Made by a program: the position numbers and the translations under genes. 64,000 nucleotides of DNA, from positions 434,001-498,000 of the forward strand of contig NZ_WMIC01000003.1 of the NCBI RefSeq assembly GCF_009711135.1, given 5' to 3'. Numbering within the stretch: position 1 is the stretch's first letter; each line of letters starts with the position of its first letter. The DNA comes from Flavobacterium sp. LC2016-01. GTDB taxonomy: Bacteria; Bacteroidota; Bacteroidia; Flavobacteriales; Flavobacteriaceae. Shown here in pieces: positions 33,949-42,172 of the stretch. Below the pieces are notes generated by a model, which was not told where the DNA came from, made no database searches, and was given only the letters and a program-made list of their open reading frames with translations.

Positions 33949-33956
33949 CAAAAATA
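33949..33956 (-). promoter_or_regulatory. -7 box (TATTTTTG) of yaaA
   Basis: Full TAnnTTTG match on the minus strand, 21 bp before the ATG. Confidence 0.5.
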
Positions 33957-34021
33957 CAAATTGAATTTTTAAAAATATGTTATTGTAATTGATTTGTTTT
34001 ATTTGGGTATAGTTTTTTTCC

Positions 34022-34086
34022 GCCACGAATTCACGAATTATTTTTTTACAATCTATGAGTTTATTTCGTATCAATTCGTGTAATTA
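34022..34086. repeat. GCCACGAATTCACGAATT inverted repeat (copy 2)
   Basis: Left arm 34022-34039 is identical to the arm at 22969; the right arm (around 34072-34085) is a degraded inverse AATTCGTGTAATT. The rest of the 33929-34251 spacer holds two promoter boxes only. Confidence 0.65.
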
Positions 34087-34183
34087 AACATTCTTGATTT
34101 TTGTTTTGATAAATTTCAATTGAAAAATTGTGAATTTGCTTAAAAAAGTGGTCTGTAGATTATAATAGGCATTTTCTATGTTG

Positions 34184-34191
34184 TAAATTTG
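34184..34191 (+). promoter_or_regulatory. -7 box (TAAATTTG) of the tRNA nucleotidyltransferase gene
   Basis: Full TAnnTTTG match. It overlaps the first in-frame TTG (34189), so translation must start further downstream. Confidence 0.55.
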
Positions 34192-34251
34192 CATGCATTT
34201 CTTTTTCTTCAAAAAATTGAAATCGTATTTTATTCAAAAATCACTCAATTC

Positions 34252-35682
34252 GTGGCTATACAAACAAATTATAAAACTGCTTTACAAAACAAAATCTTCG
34301 ATATCATTTCGAAAGCTTCTAAGGAACTAAATGTTGACTCTTATGTTATAGGAGGATTTGTTCGTGATTTGCTTTTAAATCGAGGTTCTAAAAAAGATAT
34401 CGACGTTGTAGCAGTTGGAAGCGGTATAGAATTAGCGCTGAAAGTTTCTAATTTACTTCCAAACAAACCAAAAGTTCAAGTTTTTAAAACGTACGGAACC
34501 GCAATGCTTCGTTTTGAAGATACCGATATTGAATTTGTTGGCGCCCGAAAAGAATCTTATAATTTCGATAGCCGAAATCCAATTGTAGAAAATGGAACTT
34601 TACAGGATGACCAAAATCGTCGTGATTTTACGATTAATGCTTTGGCTATTTCTTTAAACGAAAAAAACTTCGGAGATCTTCTAGATCCTTTCGATGGTTT
34701 AACCGATTTAGAAAATAAAACAATCAAAACGCCATTAGATCCAGATATTACGTATTCTGATGATCCATTGCGAATGCTTCGTGCAATTCGTTTTGCCAAT
34801 CAGCTGAATTTTGAGATTGAAGAAAATTCGCTGAATGCCATCACAAAAAATGCCGAAAGAATAAAGATCATTTCTGGTGAAAGAATTGTAGATGAATTAA
34901 ACAAAATTCTTTCTACAGATAAACCTTCAACAGGGTTTCTACTTTTATATAAAACTGGACTTTTAGATTTAATCTTGCCTGAATTAACAGCTTTGAATCA
35001 GGTAGAAGAAATTGAAGGTCATACGCATAAAAATAATTTTTACCATACACTTGAAGTGGTTGATAATATTTGCCCAAATACAGATGATGTCTGGTTACGC
35101 TGGTCGGCTTTACTGCATGACATTGGGAAAGCACCCACAAAACGTTTCAATAAAAAACAAGGCTGGACTTTTCATGGGCACGAGTTTTTAGGCGGAAAAA
35201 TGGCAAAAAAAATCTTCGAACGTTTGCACATGCCATTGAACCATAAAATGAAATTTGTGCAAAAAATGGTTATCATGAGTTCACGCCCGATTGTTTTGGC
35301 TGAAGACATTGTAACCGACAGCGCTGTTCGCCGTTTGGTTTTTGATGCAGGCGAAGATGTAGAAAGTTTAATGACTTTGTGCGAAGCTGATATCACAACT
35401 AAAAATCCGGCAAAATTCAAGAAATACCACAAAAACTTCGAAGTTGTCCGCAAAAAAATCGTTGAAGTTGAAGAACGTGATCATGTTCGTAATTTCCAGC
35501 CGCCAATTTCGGGTGAAGAAATTATGGAAATGTTCGACTTAAAACCGTCACGCGAAATTGGAGTTTTAAAAGAAGCGGTAAAAGAAGCTATTTTAGAAGG
35601 CGATATTCCAAATGAATACCAAGCTGCCTATGATTTTGTGATTAAAAGAGCGGCAAAGTTAAATCTAACGCTTAAGAAATAA
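34252..35682 (+). CDS. CCA tRNA nucleotidyltransferase with HD domain
   Basis: A 476-residue class-II nucleotidyltransferase. N-terminal head: YVIGGFVRDLLLNRGSKKDIDVV (GxxR and DxD metal motif), RRDFTINALA, then the RNA-binding and neck parts, and a C-terminal HD domain (HTLEVVDNICPN, ALLHDIGKAPTKRF). It adds or repairs tRNA 3'-CCA. There is no in-frame ATG near the start; GTG at 34252 follows the promoter box by 60 bp and gives the normal N-terminus. TTG 34189 is excluded by the promoter. The stop overlaps the next ATG by one base. Confidence 0.9.
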   Translation: MAIQTNYKTALQNKIFDIISKASKELNVDSYVIGGFVRDLLLNRGSKKDIDVVAVGSGIELALKVSNLLPNKPKVQVFKTYGTAMLRFEDTDIEFVGARKESYNFDSRNPIVENGTLQDDQNRRDFTINALAISLNEKNFGDLLDPFDGLTDLENKTIKTPLDPDITYSDDPLRMLRAIRFANQLNFEIEENSLNAITKNAERIKIISGERIVDELNKILSTDKPSTGFLLLYKTGLLDLILPELTALNQVEEIEGHTHKNNFYHTLEVVDNICPNTDDVWLRWSALLHDIGKAPTKRFNKKQGWTFHGHEFLGGKMAKKIFERLHMPLNHKMKFVQKMVIMSSRPIVLAEDIVTDSAVRRLVFDAGEDVESLMTLCEADITTKNPAKFKKYHKNFEVVRKKIVEVEERDHVRNFQPPISGEEIMEMFDLKPSREIGVLKEAVKEAILEGDIPNEYQAAYDFVIKRAAKLNLTLKK

Positions 35683-36050
35683 TGGATTTTTTAGGTGGCC
35701 TTTTTATAGTTTTATTTTTGGCAACTATTTTGTATCCAAACTTTGTTTTTTTCAAAGGATTGAAGGAGACTAAAAAAAATCATTATAAACACAAATTATT
35801 TTACTTTTTAATATCTATCGTTATTTCTTGTTCAATAGTTTTTGTTATTGCAGCAATGATGGTATACTGGAATTTATTTAAAGTACTAAATTTAGGCCCT
35901 TATCTTAATGGCTACTTATCCCGAATTATCTTTGAAACTATAATATTCTGTCCTAGCATTTTAGTAAATATATACATCGCGAAATTCTATTTGAAAAGAA
36001 TTTCAAAAACAAAAAAAGAAAAAGAAATCGAATTAATTGGAATAGAATGA
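35682..36050 (+). CDS. Hypothetical small membrane protein
   Basis: A 122-residue protein with three hydrophobic segments (about residues 3-23, 42-66, 80-105) and a lysine-rich cytoplasmic tail (KRISKTKKEKEIE). Family not recognised. It overlaps the nucleotidyltransferase by one base and the heme A synthase by four (ATGA), so it is translationally coupled to both and could belong to heme A or cytochrome oxidase assembly by position alone. Confidence 0.6.
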   Translation: MDFLGGLFIVLFLATILYPNFVFFKGLKETKKNHYKHKLFYFLISIVISCSIVFVIAAMMVYWNLFKVLNLGPYLNGYLSRIIFETIIFCPSILVNIYIAKFYLKRISKTKKEKEIELIGIE

Positions 36051-37072
36051 AAAAAGAGAATAAATCAGTAATCATTTGGTTGCTATCAGGTTGTGTTTTA
36101 TTATTTTTAATGGTTGTCGTGGGCGGCATTACACGTTTGACCAATTCAGGCTTATCAATGACAGACTGGCATTTGGTAACCGATACCTTTCCGCCATTAA
36201 CAGATGCGAAATGGCAAGCCGCTTTTGACGAATACAAGAAGTTTCCTGAATATCAAAAAATCAATATTCACAACGATTTTCAGTTAGCAGATTATAAATT
36301 TATTTATTTCTGGGAATGGTTTCACCGTTTCATTGGCCGTATCATCGGACTTGTATTTTTTGTTCCGTTCGTTTACTTTTTGATCAAAAAGAAATTAGAT
36401 ACCGATACAATTAAAAAATGCGTCGTTCTTTTAGGAATGGGGGCTTTTCAAGGTTTTCTTGGCTGGTTTATGGTTCGCTCAGGTTTAATTGACAATCCAG
36501 ATGTTAGCCACTTCAGACTTTCTTTACACTTGACTTTTGCTTTTATCACTTTTGCCTACACGCTTTGGGTGGCACTTGATTTGATTTATCCGGAAAGAAA
36601 TATCAATAAAATAATTCCGCTTCGCACTATCGCACGTTATGCTTTAGCTGCTTTGCTGATTCAGATTATCTATGGTGGCTTTGTTGCTGGCTTAAACGCC
36701 GGATTAATTCACAATCACTGGCCTTTAATGAGCGACGGAGAATTTATTCACGAATCGGTTTTTATTGAGCAATCGACTTTGCTAAAAAACTTAACTGAAG
36801 GAAAAAGCGGTGTTCAATTTGTTCACAGAACTTTTGCTTATGTAGTTGTTGCGATTATTCTTTTTCTTTTCTTCAAAAGCAAAAAATATACGCTTACTAC
36901 AACGCAGTCAAACGGAATAAAAACGTTAGTTGCTTTTGTTTTCATTCAGTTTTTGCTTGGCGTTTTCACTTTGCTATACAGCGTTCCATTGGCTTTAGGA
37001 TTAATTCACCAGATTATGGCATTTTTCCTTTTGAGCGCAATGACGTATACTTTACACCGATTAAGTAAATAA
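36047..37072 (+). CDS. ctaA: Heme A synthase (COX15/CtaA family)
   Basis: A 341-residue membrane protein with eight hydrophobic segments. Conserved text: GGITRLTNSGLSMTDWHLVT at the N-terminus, FIYFWEWFHRFIGRIIG (heme-ligand His), SHFRLSLHLTFAF, FVAGLNAGLIHNHWPLMSDG and QFVHRTFAY. It oxidises heme O to heme A for aa3-type oxidases. Start overlaps the upstream membrane gene (ATGA). Confidence 0.93.
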   Translation: MKKENKSVIIWLLSGCVLLFLMVVVGGITRLTNSGLSMTDWHLVTDTFPPLTDAKWQAAFDEYKKFPEYQKINIHNDFQLADYKFIYFWEWFHRFIGRIIGLVFFVPFVYFLIKKKLDTDTIKKCVVLLGMGAFQGFLGWFMVRSGLIDNPDVSHFRLSLHLTFAFITFAYTLWVALDLIYPERNINKIIPLRTIARYALAALLIQIIYGGFVAGLNAGLIHNHWPLMSDGEFIHESVFIEQSTLLKNLTEGKSGVQFVHRTFAYVVVAIILFLFFKSKKYTLTTTQSNGIKTLVAFVFIQFLLGVFTLLYSVPLALGLIHQIMAFFLLSAMTYTLHRLSK

Positions 37073-37078
37073 AAAATA

Positions 37079-37879
37079 ATGATAAAAAAAATATTTTCGT
37101 TTTTGTTTCTGATCTTCATAATTGGATGTCAAAATAAGAAAGAATCACAAGTAAAGAATTCTTTACCAGTCAAAACAGATTTGTCTTTGAATTCGGAAAA
37201 TGAAGATAAAACAAATGCGCTGATTTTAAAAAAATATCAAAAAGAGGGAATCCTTTTAAACGGACAAATCAAATTTTATGATGACAAATTAAATCAAACA
37301 GGGAGTCTTGAAATTGATATAATTACAAAAGTTCAGATTTTAGAAAAAAGTACAGAACAATATAATATTGAAAAAAGTACTGACTACTGCTTCAAATCAA
37401 ACTTTATAAAAATTAAATATAAAGACAATGATTATTTAGTATTTGGGCAAGATATTTATGAGATAAATCAAAACGATAAACATGATGTATTCTTTAATGA
37501 TAATCTAACAATTTTAACCATCAGAAATTTCGAAATGGGAGCTTCCGATGAAGAAGGTTTGACTGATTGTGATGATTATGATTATTTATTGGTGTTCAAT
37601 AAACAAACTAATCAATACAGTACAATTGGAATTCCTGAAAATCAGAAAGAAGTCAGAAATCAAAAATTTGCAAGTCTAACACATGATGATGGGTCTTCGG
37701 AAGAAATTTACAGTTGTAAAACTATAAATGATACTTTAATTTTAGGTATTAAAATAAGTTATCAGGATGGTTACGGGTCGTGTTTTCTTAAAACAAGCAT
37801 TAAAGAAAAATTCATCAAATCGATTATTACAAATAAAAATCAATTTGATGATGATGATATTTTTAAGAATCTTAAATAA
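37079..37879 (+). CDS. Hypothetical lipoprotein
   Basis: A 266-residue lipoprotein with lipobox IIGC at residue 17, a Lys-rich linker, and a beta-rich soluble part with many acidic residues (EGLTDCDDYDYLLVF, DDGSSEEIY). Family not recognised. It lies 6 bp after ctaA on the same strand and is convergent with the response-regulator gene, leaving three bases between stop codons. Confidence 0.6.
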   Translation: MIKKIFSFLFLIFIIGCQNKKESQVKNSLPVKTDLSLNSENEDKTNALILKKYQKEGILLNGQIKFYDDKLNQTGSLEIDIITKVQILEKSTEQYNIEKSTDYCFKSNFIKIKYKDNDYLVFGQDIYEINQNDKHDVFFNDNLTILTIRNFEMGASDEEGLTDCDDYDYLLVFNKQTNQYSTIGIPENQKEVRNQKFASLTHDDGSSEEIYSCKTINDTLILGIKISYQDGYGSCFLKTSIKEKFIKSIITNKNQFDDDDIFKNLK

Positions 37880-37882
37880 TTC

Positions 37883-38650
37883 TTATCCCAACCAAGCTTT
37901 AAAATCTTGGACTTTTTCGCGGCTTACAATTACCTCATCTTCTTTATAGGTTGGCAAAATAACTTTAAGTCGGGAATTCGTGTAAACCTGAATTTCTTTT
38001 ATTGCCTGAAGCGGTACAATAAATTTTCTGCTTACGCGGAAGAAATTCTTCATATCTAATTCCTGTTCCAGAATTTCTAAAGTCGAATCGATTAAATAAT
38101 TTCGGTTATCAAAAGTATGAATGTATGTTCCTTTGTTTTCGCTAAAAAAACATTCGATTTCATCAGTCGTAATTACTTTTAAATGCTGACCGATTTTAAC
38201 CGTAAATCTCTTTTTGTAATTTTTCTCAAAAGGATTTGACAGCATCTGACGAATTTGTTCAAAATCCAATTGCAGATTAGAAGTTTCAGAAACCGCTTTT
38301 GGAAGTCTCATCTTGAATTTTTCTACAGCTACTTCAAGATCATCTTCATCAATTGGTTTTAAAAGATAATCTATACTGTTCAATTTAAATGCTTTTAGTG
38401 CATATTCATCGTAAGCAGTTGTAAAGATGATGGCGCTTTTTATATCTATTTTTTCAAAAATTTCAAACGATAAACCATCCGATAACTGAATATCCAAAAA
38501 AATCAGATCTGGATGTTCGTTGTTTGCAAACCAATCTACTGATTCTTCTACAGAATGCAACATAGTTTTAACTGCAATATCAAGTTTTTCAAGCTTTCTC
38601 TGCAACAATCTTGCTGCCGGTTTTTCGTCTTCTATGATTAGTGTGGTCAT
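37883..38650 (-). CDS. LytTR-type response regulator
   Basis: A 255-residue regulator. Receiver domain (1-120) with acidic pocket IIEDEKPAAR, phosphoacceptor Asp53 in LIFLDIQLSDG, conserved TAYDEYALKAF and KPI; LytTR DNA-binding domain (about 148-253) with FSENKGTYIHTFDNRNYLID and FFRVSRKFIVPLQAI. It is the last gene of an operon that starts with a LytS-like kinase and contains six 2TM genes in between, and is its presumed cognate output. Confidence 0.92.
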   Translation of the reverse strand: MTTLIIEDEKPAARLLQRKLEKLDIAVKTMLHSVEESVDWFANNEHPDLIFLDIQLSDGLSFEIFEKIDIKSAIIFTTAYDEYALKAFKLNSIDYLLKPIDEDDLEVAVEKFKMRLPKAVSETSNLQLDFEQIRQMLSNPFEKNYKKRFTVKIGQHLKVITTDEIECFFSENKGTYIHTFDNRNYLIDSTLEILEQELDMKNFFRVSRKFIVPLQAIKEIQVYTNSRLKVILPTYKEDEVIVSREKVQDFKAWLG

Positions 38651-38685
38651 TTATTTGGCTAAAAAATTGAAAATTCAATTCAAAA

Positions 38686-39054
38686 TTACTCCCATTTATT
38701 GGTATTTTGGTTCTCTTTTTCCATAAATTTCTGGATTTTCTTTTGTTCCCAATCTTTGGTAAAAAAGATATCTGGTCCAAATACCGAAAATGCATGAATT
38801 AATAATGCTATTCCCCAATAAAAAGCGGTAGAATAAGTGTGCCAGTCTGATAAACCATTGTAAATTATATCTTTTCCAAAGACATCGCGGTTCAAATTTG
38901 TTATTATAATTATCGCATTTACAATAATATAAATTCTCAAATGCGAGTAAAAACCTTTTATTCTTTTTACTTTTCTGTATGCAATATTGAAGTTTTCATC
39001 TGTGCTGAACTCTTCGTCGTAATCTTCAAAAATATTTCTTCTAAAACGTCTCAT
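38686..39054 (-). CDS. 2TM-domain protein (array member 7)
   Basis: A 122-residue protein: charged N-terminus, AYRKVKRIKGFYSHLRIYII entering helix 1, a loop with NLNRDVFG, helix 2 with HTYSTAFYWGIALLIHAFSVFG, and a C-terminal amphipathic part KDWEQKKIQKFMEKE ending NKWE. One of three consecutive 369-bp genes with 18-bp spacers (exact 387-bp period). 35 bp separate it from the response regulator. Function unknown. Confidence 0.85.
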   Translation of the reverse strand: MRRFRRNIFEDYDEEFSTDENFNIAYRKVKRIKGFYSHLRIYIIVNAIIIITNLNRDVFGKDIIYNGLSDWHTYSTAFYWGIALLIHAFSVFGPDIFFTKDWEQKKIQKFMEKENQNTNKWE

Positions 39055-39072
39055 TTTAAATCTCTTTTAAAG

Positions 39073-39441
39073 TTATTGCCATTTATGGGTACTGTGAGCT
39101 TCTTTGTCCATGTAGCTCTGAATTTTTCTCTGTTCCCAGTTTGATCCAAAAAATAACTCGGGTCCAAAAACTGCTAAGGCATGAACCAGCAAGGCAATTC
39201 CCCAAAATATTGCAGTTGAATAAGTTTCCCAGTCAAATAATTCGTTTTCATTAAACCTAATCCCCAGAAAATCTCTATTTGTATTAGAAATAATAAGGAT
39301 TACGTTCACCACTATATATACTTTTAAATGCGAGTAAAAATCTTTTACTTTTTTTACTTTTTTATACGCAATTTCAAAGCTTTCATCATCTTTAAATTCC
39401 TTTCTGTACTCTTCGTACATGCGTCTTCTAGAACATCCCAT
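39073..39441 (-). CDS. 2TM-domain protein (array member 6)
   Basis: A 122-residue paralogue with the same layout: MGCSRRRMYEEYRKEF, AYKKVKKVKDFYSHLKVYIV, SNTNRDFLG, TYSTAIFWGIALLVHALAVFG, NWEQRKIQSYMDKE and a terminal HKWQ. Same length and spacing as its neighbours, which points to tandem duplication. Confidence 0.85.
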   Translation of the reverse strand: MGCSRRRMYEEYRKEFKDDESFEIAYKKVKKVKDFYSHLKVYIVVNVILIISNTNRDFLGIRFNENELFDWETYSTAIFWGIALLVHALAVFGPELFFGSNWEQRKIQSYMDKEAHSTHKWQ

Positions 39442-39459
39442 TTTAAATCCTTTTTAAAG

Positions 39460-39828
39460 TTATTGCCATTTTTTGCTCTTTTCTGTCTCTTGATTCATAT
39501 ATTCCTGAATTTTTCTTTCTTCCCAATCATCACTACAGAAAATTTCACGTCCAAAAACTGAAACAGCATGCATCACTAATGCAATTCCCCAATAAAATGC
39601 TGTTGAATAAGTATGCCACTCAAACAAACCGTTGTCGTTAAAATGACTTCCAATAAACTCTCGGTTTAAACTAGAGATGATTATAATTGCGTTTACAATT
39701 ATATATACTTTTAAGTGCGAGTAAAAACCTTTTATTCTTCTAACTTTTCTATATGCAATATTAAAGCGTTCATCATTCGAAAATTCGTTTCTGTATTCTT
39801 CGTACATGCGTCTTCTTAAGCGTCCCAT
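39460..39828 (-). CDS. 2TM-domain protein (array member 5)
   Basis: A 122-residue paralogue: MGRLRRRMYEEYRNEF, AYRKVRRIKGFYSHLKVYII, SSLNREFIG, TYSTAFYWGIALVMHAVSVFG, DWEERKIQEYMNQE and a terminal KKWQ. Of the three periodic copies it shares features with both neighbours. Confidence 0.85.
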   Translation of the reverse strand: MGRLRRRMYEEYRNEFSNDERFNIAYRKVRRIKGFYSHLKVYIIVNAIIIISSLNREFIGSHFNDNGLFEWHTYSTAFYWGIALVMHAVSVFGREIFCSDDWEERKIQEYMNQETEKSKKWQ

Positions 39829-39846
39829 TTTGTTTTTATTTAAGGA

Positions 39847-40152
39847 TTATTGCCATTTTTTTTTGTTCTCTTTTTCTTTTTCCATGAACTCTTTGATCTT
39901 TTTCTCTTCCCAGTCTTTTCCAAGAACCGGAAATACTTCAAAAACTTTCAATCCGTGAAAAAGAACTCCAACGCCCCACCACATTAATGGCCAGTAAAAC
40001 CAAAGATGATTCGGTGAAGTCATTAAATTGATAACAATCAAAATTATATTTACTGAAATAAAGGCCGTTAAGTTTCCATAAAAACCTTTAATATTCTCGA
40101 CTTTCTTTTTTGCCAAGTAATATCTATCCTCGTCATTAAAATTTACTTCCAT
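39847..40152 (-). CDS. 2TM-domain protein (array member 4)
   Basis: A 101-residue shorter variant: MEVNFNDEDRYYLAKKKVEN, IKGFYGNLTAFISVNI, a loop TSPNHLWFYW, WWGVGVLFHGLKVFEV and KDWEEKKIKEFMEKE ending KKWQ. The start at 40152 matches the ME-type N-termini of members 2 and 3; an ATG four codons upstream overlaps the preceding gene. Confidence 0.82.
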   Translation of the reverse strand: MEVNFNDEDRYYLAKKKVENIKGFYGNLTAFISVNIILIVINLMTSPNHLWFYWPLMWWGVGVLFHGLKVFEVFPVLGKDWEEKKIKEFMEKEKENKKKWQ

Positions 40153-40154
40153 GA

Positions 40155-40484
40155 TTATTCCCATTTTTGTTTTTTTACTTTTTTATCTAAAAGGCTTTTC
40201 ATTTTGCGTTCTTCCCATTCTTCATCAAATATCTTATACGAAGCAAACAAATCAATTACAGACACTAAAAATACACTTGTCCAAATTACCATTACAACGC
40301 TGTTTAAATATTTTATAGGAAAGAAATTCAGCGAAACTCCATAGTATTCTTTTAAAAGATAGATTATCAATCCAATTGCATAAAAAAATGTATGTATATA
40401 TACGGATCTAAGTTTTACCGCTTTTTTGCTGAATATTTCTTGAAATTCAAATTTTTCTCGGTCATTATTACAATCTGTTTCCAT
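40155..40484 (-). CDS. Diverged 2TM-domain protein (array member 3)
   Basis: A 109-residue variant that keeps two hydrophobic helices and the C-terminal EEWEERKMKSLLDKK..QKWE but has lost the WG..H..VF motif of helix 2 (it reads VIWTSVFLVSVIDLFASYK). ATG 40484 is chosen because the frame further upstream opens only with TTG. It may have taken a different partner or be decaying. Confidence 0.78.
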   Translation of the reverse strand: METDCNNDREKFEFQEIFSKKAVKLRSVYIHTFFYAIGLIIYLLKEYYGVSLNFFPIKYLNSVVMVIWTSVFLVSVIDLFASYKIFDEEWEERKMKSLLDKKVKKQKWE

Positions 40485-40492
40485 GACTATTT

Positions 40493-40789
40493 TCAAGTTT
40501 GTTTATTCTTTTCTTTTTCTAAAATCTCTTTTATTTTTCGTTCTTCCCATTCTTTACTAAAGGCTGGTGAAATTTCAAAAGTTTTTAGTCCATGTATTAC
40601 GACTCCAATTCCCCATCCAAACACACACCATATAAACCATAAATATTCTGGTGAAGTTATTAGATTTATTACAAGCAGGATTATCGTTACCAGAATAAAA
40701 ACGGTTAAATGATGATAAAATCCTTTAATCTCTTTTACTTTTTTTTGAGCTTTGTGATAACGTTCTGCTTCAGAATAATTTGGTTCCAT
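40493..40789 (-). CDS. 2TM-domain protein (array member 2)
   Basis: A 98-residue protein: MEPNYSEAERYHKAQKKVKE, IKGFYHHLTVFILVTI, TSPEYLWFIWCVFGWGIG, VVIHGLKTFEI, KEWEERKIKEILEKEK. The ATG at 40789 lies two bases past the kinase stop codon; an in-frame ATG upstream (40855) would overlap the kinase C-terminus by 64 bp and does not match the paralogues. Confidence 0.83.
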   Translation of the reverse strand: MEPNYSEAERYHKAQKKVKEIKGFYHHLTVFILVTIILLVINLITSPEYLWFIWCVFGWGIGVVIHGLKTFEISPAFSKEWEERKIKEILEKEKNKQT

Positions 40790-40791
40790 GA

Positions 40792-42150
40792 TTATTTCCA
40801 GTTTTTCTGTTTGTTTTCTTTTTCTAAAATCTCTCTGATTTTTCGTTCTTCCCAATCTGAGCTGTATCCAAAAACTTTAAAAGCATGCATTACAACTCCA
40901 AATCCCCAGCCTAGAGCCGAAAACCAAAACCACTGAAATCCAGGAGAATACCTCAAATTTATAAAAATTAAAAATGGAATCACACAACAATATGAAATAA
41001 CATTTCCGTAAAATCCTTTTAATTCTTCCACTCTTTTTTTAGCTCTGAAATAAGCTTTATTTTCATCGCTATAGTCTGCACTTGTTTCCATAACTGTAAT
41101 TTGTTTGGTTAAAATCGGAATCTTAACAGTGAATGTTTGTTCGTTTTGTTCAATCACCACTTTTCTGTTTGTTACAATTCCGTATCGGTTTACAATATTC
41201 TGCAGTCCAACTCCTTTTCGATCCTGCAAAACTTCTTTCTTTTGAAAATCATTCTGAATTGCCAGATAATCTCCATCAATAAAAATTCGAATGTGTAAGG
41301 GCTTTTGCTCACTTACAACGTTGTGTTTCACAGTATTTTCTAATAAAAGCTGTAACGACAACGGAACTACTTTTGCATCTGGATTTATATCTGTTGTTGG
41401 CACTTCATAAAACAGACTATTTTCAAAACGCATTTTAAGCAAATTCATATAGGTTTTTGCAAATGACAATTCATCCTCAACAGACACTAATTCTTTATCT
41501 TTTTGCTCTAAAACGTAGCGATAGATTTTAGATAAAGAAGTTGTGAATCGCTGTGCATTATCTGGATTTTCTTCGATCAAAGAACTTAAAACATTCAAGC
41601 TGTTAAAAAGAAAATGCGGGTCGATCTGATTTTTTAAACTCTCGAATTGGGCGTTTGCCGTTCCCGCAATAATCTTTTGCTGTGTTATTTCAAATTTTGA
41701 AGCTTGTTTCCACTTTACCATAAAACTTCTGGCTTGCAGGAAAGTTGAAACTCCCAGAGAAACAACGATATAAAAAAGATGAACCCAAAGCATTCTTGCA
41801 CTAAAAAACACATCTAAAGTCACGTGTTGCAAGACAACAAAAATGAAATAATTTATTCCTAGAACTACTGGAACCGTATACAAAACTGTACATAAAATTC
41901 CGTAATAAACTCTCAAATTCGTCTGCTCCAGCCAATCCCATTTTTTATCTAGAAAAACACTGATAAATCCGTTCCCAAATCCAAGTCCGAAAGAATAAAG
42001 ACAGCTTACGAAAAAGGTTACCGCAACGTTTTTAACACTTAAATCGTCTCCTAAAAATGCTGAAAACAATATGGCAAAGACCATAGAAATTTTGAAACAG
42101 GTGATCGTTCCACTTCTTACATCTGCAAAGCTACTTCTATAGTCTTTCAT
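40792..42150 (-). CDS. LytS-like sensor histidine kinase fused to a C-terminal 2TM domain
   Basis: A 452-residue protein. Residues 1-150 hold about four to five transmembrane segments; 160-350 form a His_kinase (LytS/YehU) catalytic part with His179 in NQIDPHFLFNSLNVL, LLLENTVKHN and RKGVGLQNIVNRYG; residues 354-452 are a complete 2TM module (METSADYSDENKAYFRAKKR, LGWGFGVVMHAFKVFG, SDWEERKIREILEKEN). The module begins with a methionine, as if a free 2TM gene had been fused by stop-codon loss. Heads the 2TM/LytTR operon. Confidence 0.9.
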   Translation of the reverse strand: MKDYRSSFADVRSGTITCFKISMVFAILFSAFLGDDLSVKNVAVTFFVSCLYSFGLGFGNGFISVFLDKKWDWLEQTNLRVYYGILCTVLYTVPVVLGINYFIFVVLQHVTLDVFFSARMLWVHLFYIVVSLGVSTFLQARSFMVKWKQASKFEITQQKIIAGTANAQFESLKNQIDPHFLFNSLNVLSSLIEENPDNAQRFTTSLSKIYRYVLEQKDKELVSVEDELSFAKTYMNLLKMRFENSLFYEVPTTDINPDAKVVPLSLQLLLENTVKHNVVSEQKPLHIRIFIDGDYLAIQNDFQKKEVLQDRKGVGLQNIVNRYGIVTNRKVVIEQNEQTFTVKIPILTKQITVMETSADYSDENKAYFRAKKRVEELKGFYGNVISYCCVIPFLIFINLRYSPGFQWFWFSALGWGFGVVMHAFKVFGYSSDWEERKIREILEKENKQKNWK

Positions 42151-42172
42151 TCTAAATCTGCTTAAATTAAAT

